DNA from: Acetobacteraceae bacterium
GTDB taxonomy: Bacteria > Pseudomonadota > Alphaproteobacteria > Acetobacterales > Acetobacteraceae
Direction of reading: 5' to 3'
DNA length: 6,646 bases
Assembly: GCA_947475475.1 (NCBI GenBank)
Contig: CANJOG010000115.1
Span: forward strand, 1-6,646
Shown: one piece after another, positions 6,603 through 6,646 of the stretch
Numbering within the stretch: the first letter of the stretch is position 1
Layout: every line of letters begins with the position of its first letter
The notes under the pieces: model-generated
Database searches by the model: none
What the model was told of the DNA's origin: nothing
Seen by the model: the letters and a program-made list of their open reading frames with translations, nothing else
Translations under genes and position numbers: made by a program

Positions 6603-6646
6603 ATGAACACTGCCCTTCTCGCCATACACCTCCTCGCCGCCGCCGC
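6603..6646 (+). CDS. Start of a protein with a hydrophobic N-terminus (truncated by the window)
   Basis: ATG at 6603-6605 opens a frame to the right edge, giving MNTALLAIHLLAAA. This is a hydrophobic N-terminal segment, either a first membrane helix or a signal sequence. The pattern resembles the first helix of SecG (a LLVIHLL-type start) and equally the start of CopD-like membrane proteins (a HLLAA-type start); 14 codons cannot decide. No good Shine-Dalgarno is visible, only GAG about 10 nt upstream. It could also be a non-coding frame. Confidence 0.45.
   Translation, partial: MNTALLAIHLLAAA

Overview
The window is ordinary, GC-rich chromosomal DNA from what looks like an alphaproteobacterium. 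The evidence is the protein quality-control order tig-clpP-clpX on one strand, the sequence style of ClpX, ClpP and trigger factor, a tRNA-Leu set directly before tig, and uniformly high GC at third codon positions. Placement nearer the Rhodospirillales is only an impression. There is no sign of phage, insertion sequence, CRISPR array or other accessory island.

Left half (minus strand, transcription running right to left): tRNA-Leu(UAG) at 3244-3328 is followed after 30 bp by tig (trigger factor, 1870-3213), then a strong two-tier hairpin terminator (1768-1806), clpP (973-1614) and the first 240 codons of clpX, which runs off the left edge. The order follows protein fate: trigger factor receives nascent chains at the ribosome, while ClpX unfolds substrates and feeds them into the ClpP chamber. 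The terminator and a heat-shock-like promoter candidate suggest clpP is transcribed separately from tRNA-tig. The 252 bp between clpP and clpX suggest that clpX may also have its own promoter.

Middle: a 336-bp gap (3329-3664) between tRNA-Leu and a plus-strand IclR-type regulator carries an imperfect 32-bp dyad, about four degenerate 14-15 bp repeats starting CGGT, and a CATTAATG palindrome. It is the richest unexplained non-coding stretch here. The regulator ORF (3665-4765) is about 100 residues longer than usual for its family and runs 189 bp into the 3' end of the convergent next gene.

Right half: a minus-strand gene (4577-6046) encodes the fused NAD(P)HX epimerase/dehydratase (NnrE-NnrD type), which repairs hydrated nicotinamide cofactors. 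Divergent from it, a plus-strand gene (6150-6560, TTG start with a strong Shine-Dalgarno) encodes a small lipoprotein of unknown function behind a good sigma70-like promoter. The last 44 bases begin another plus-strand gene with a hydrophobic N-terminus, possibly secG or a CopD-like membrane protein, too short to name.

I do not see a convincing new biological system. The best leads are the regulatory-looking DNA before the IclR gene, the odd 3' end of that gene, and the uncharacterised lipoprotein.
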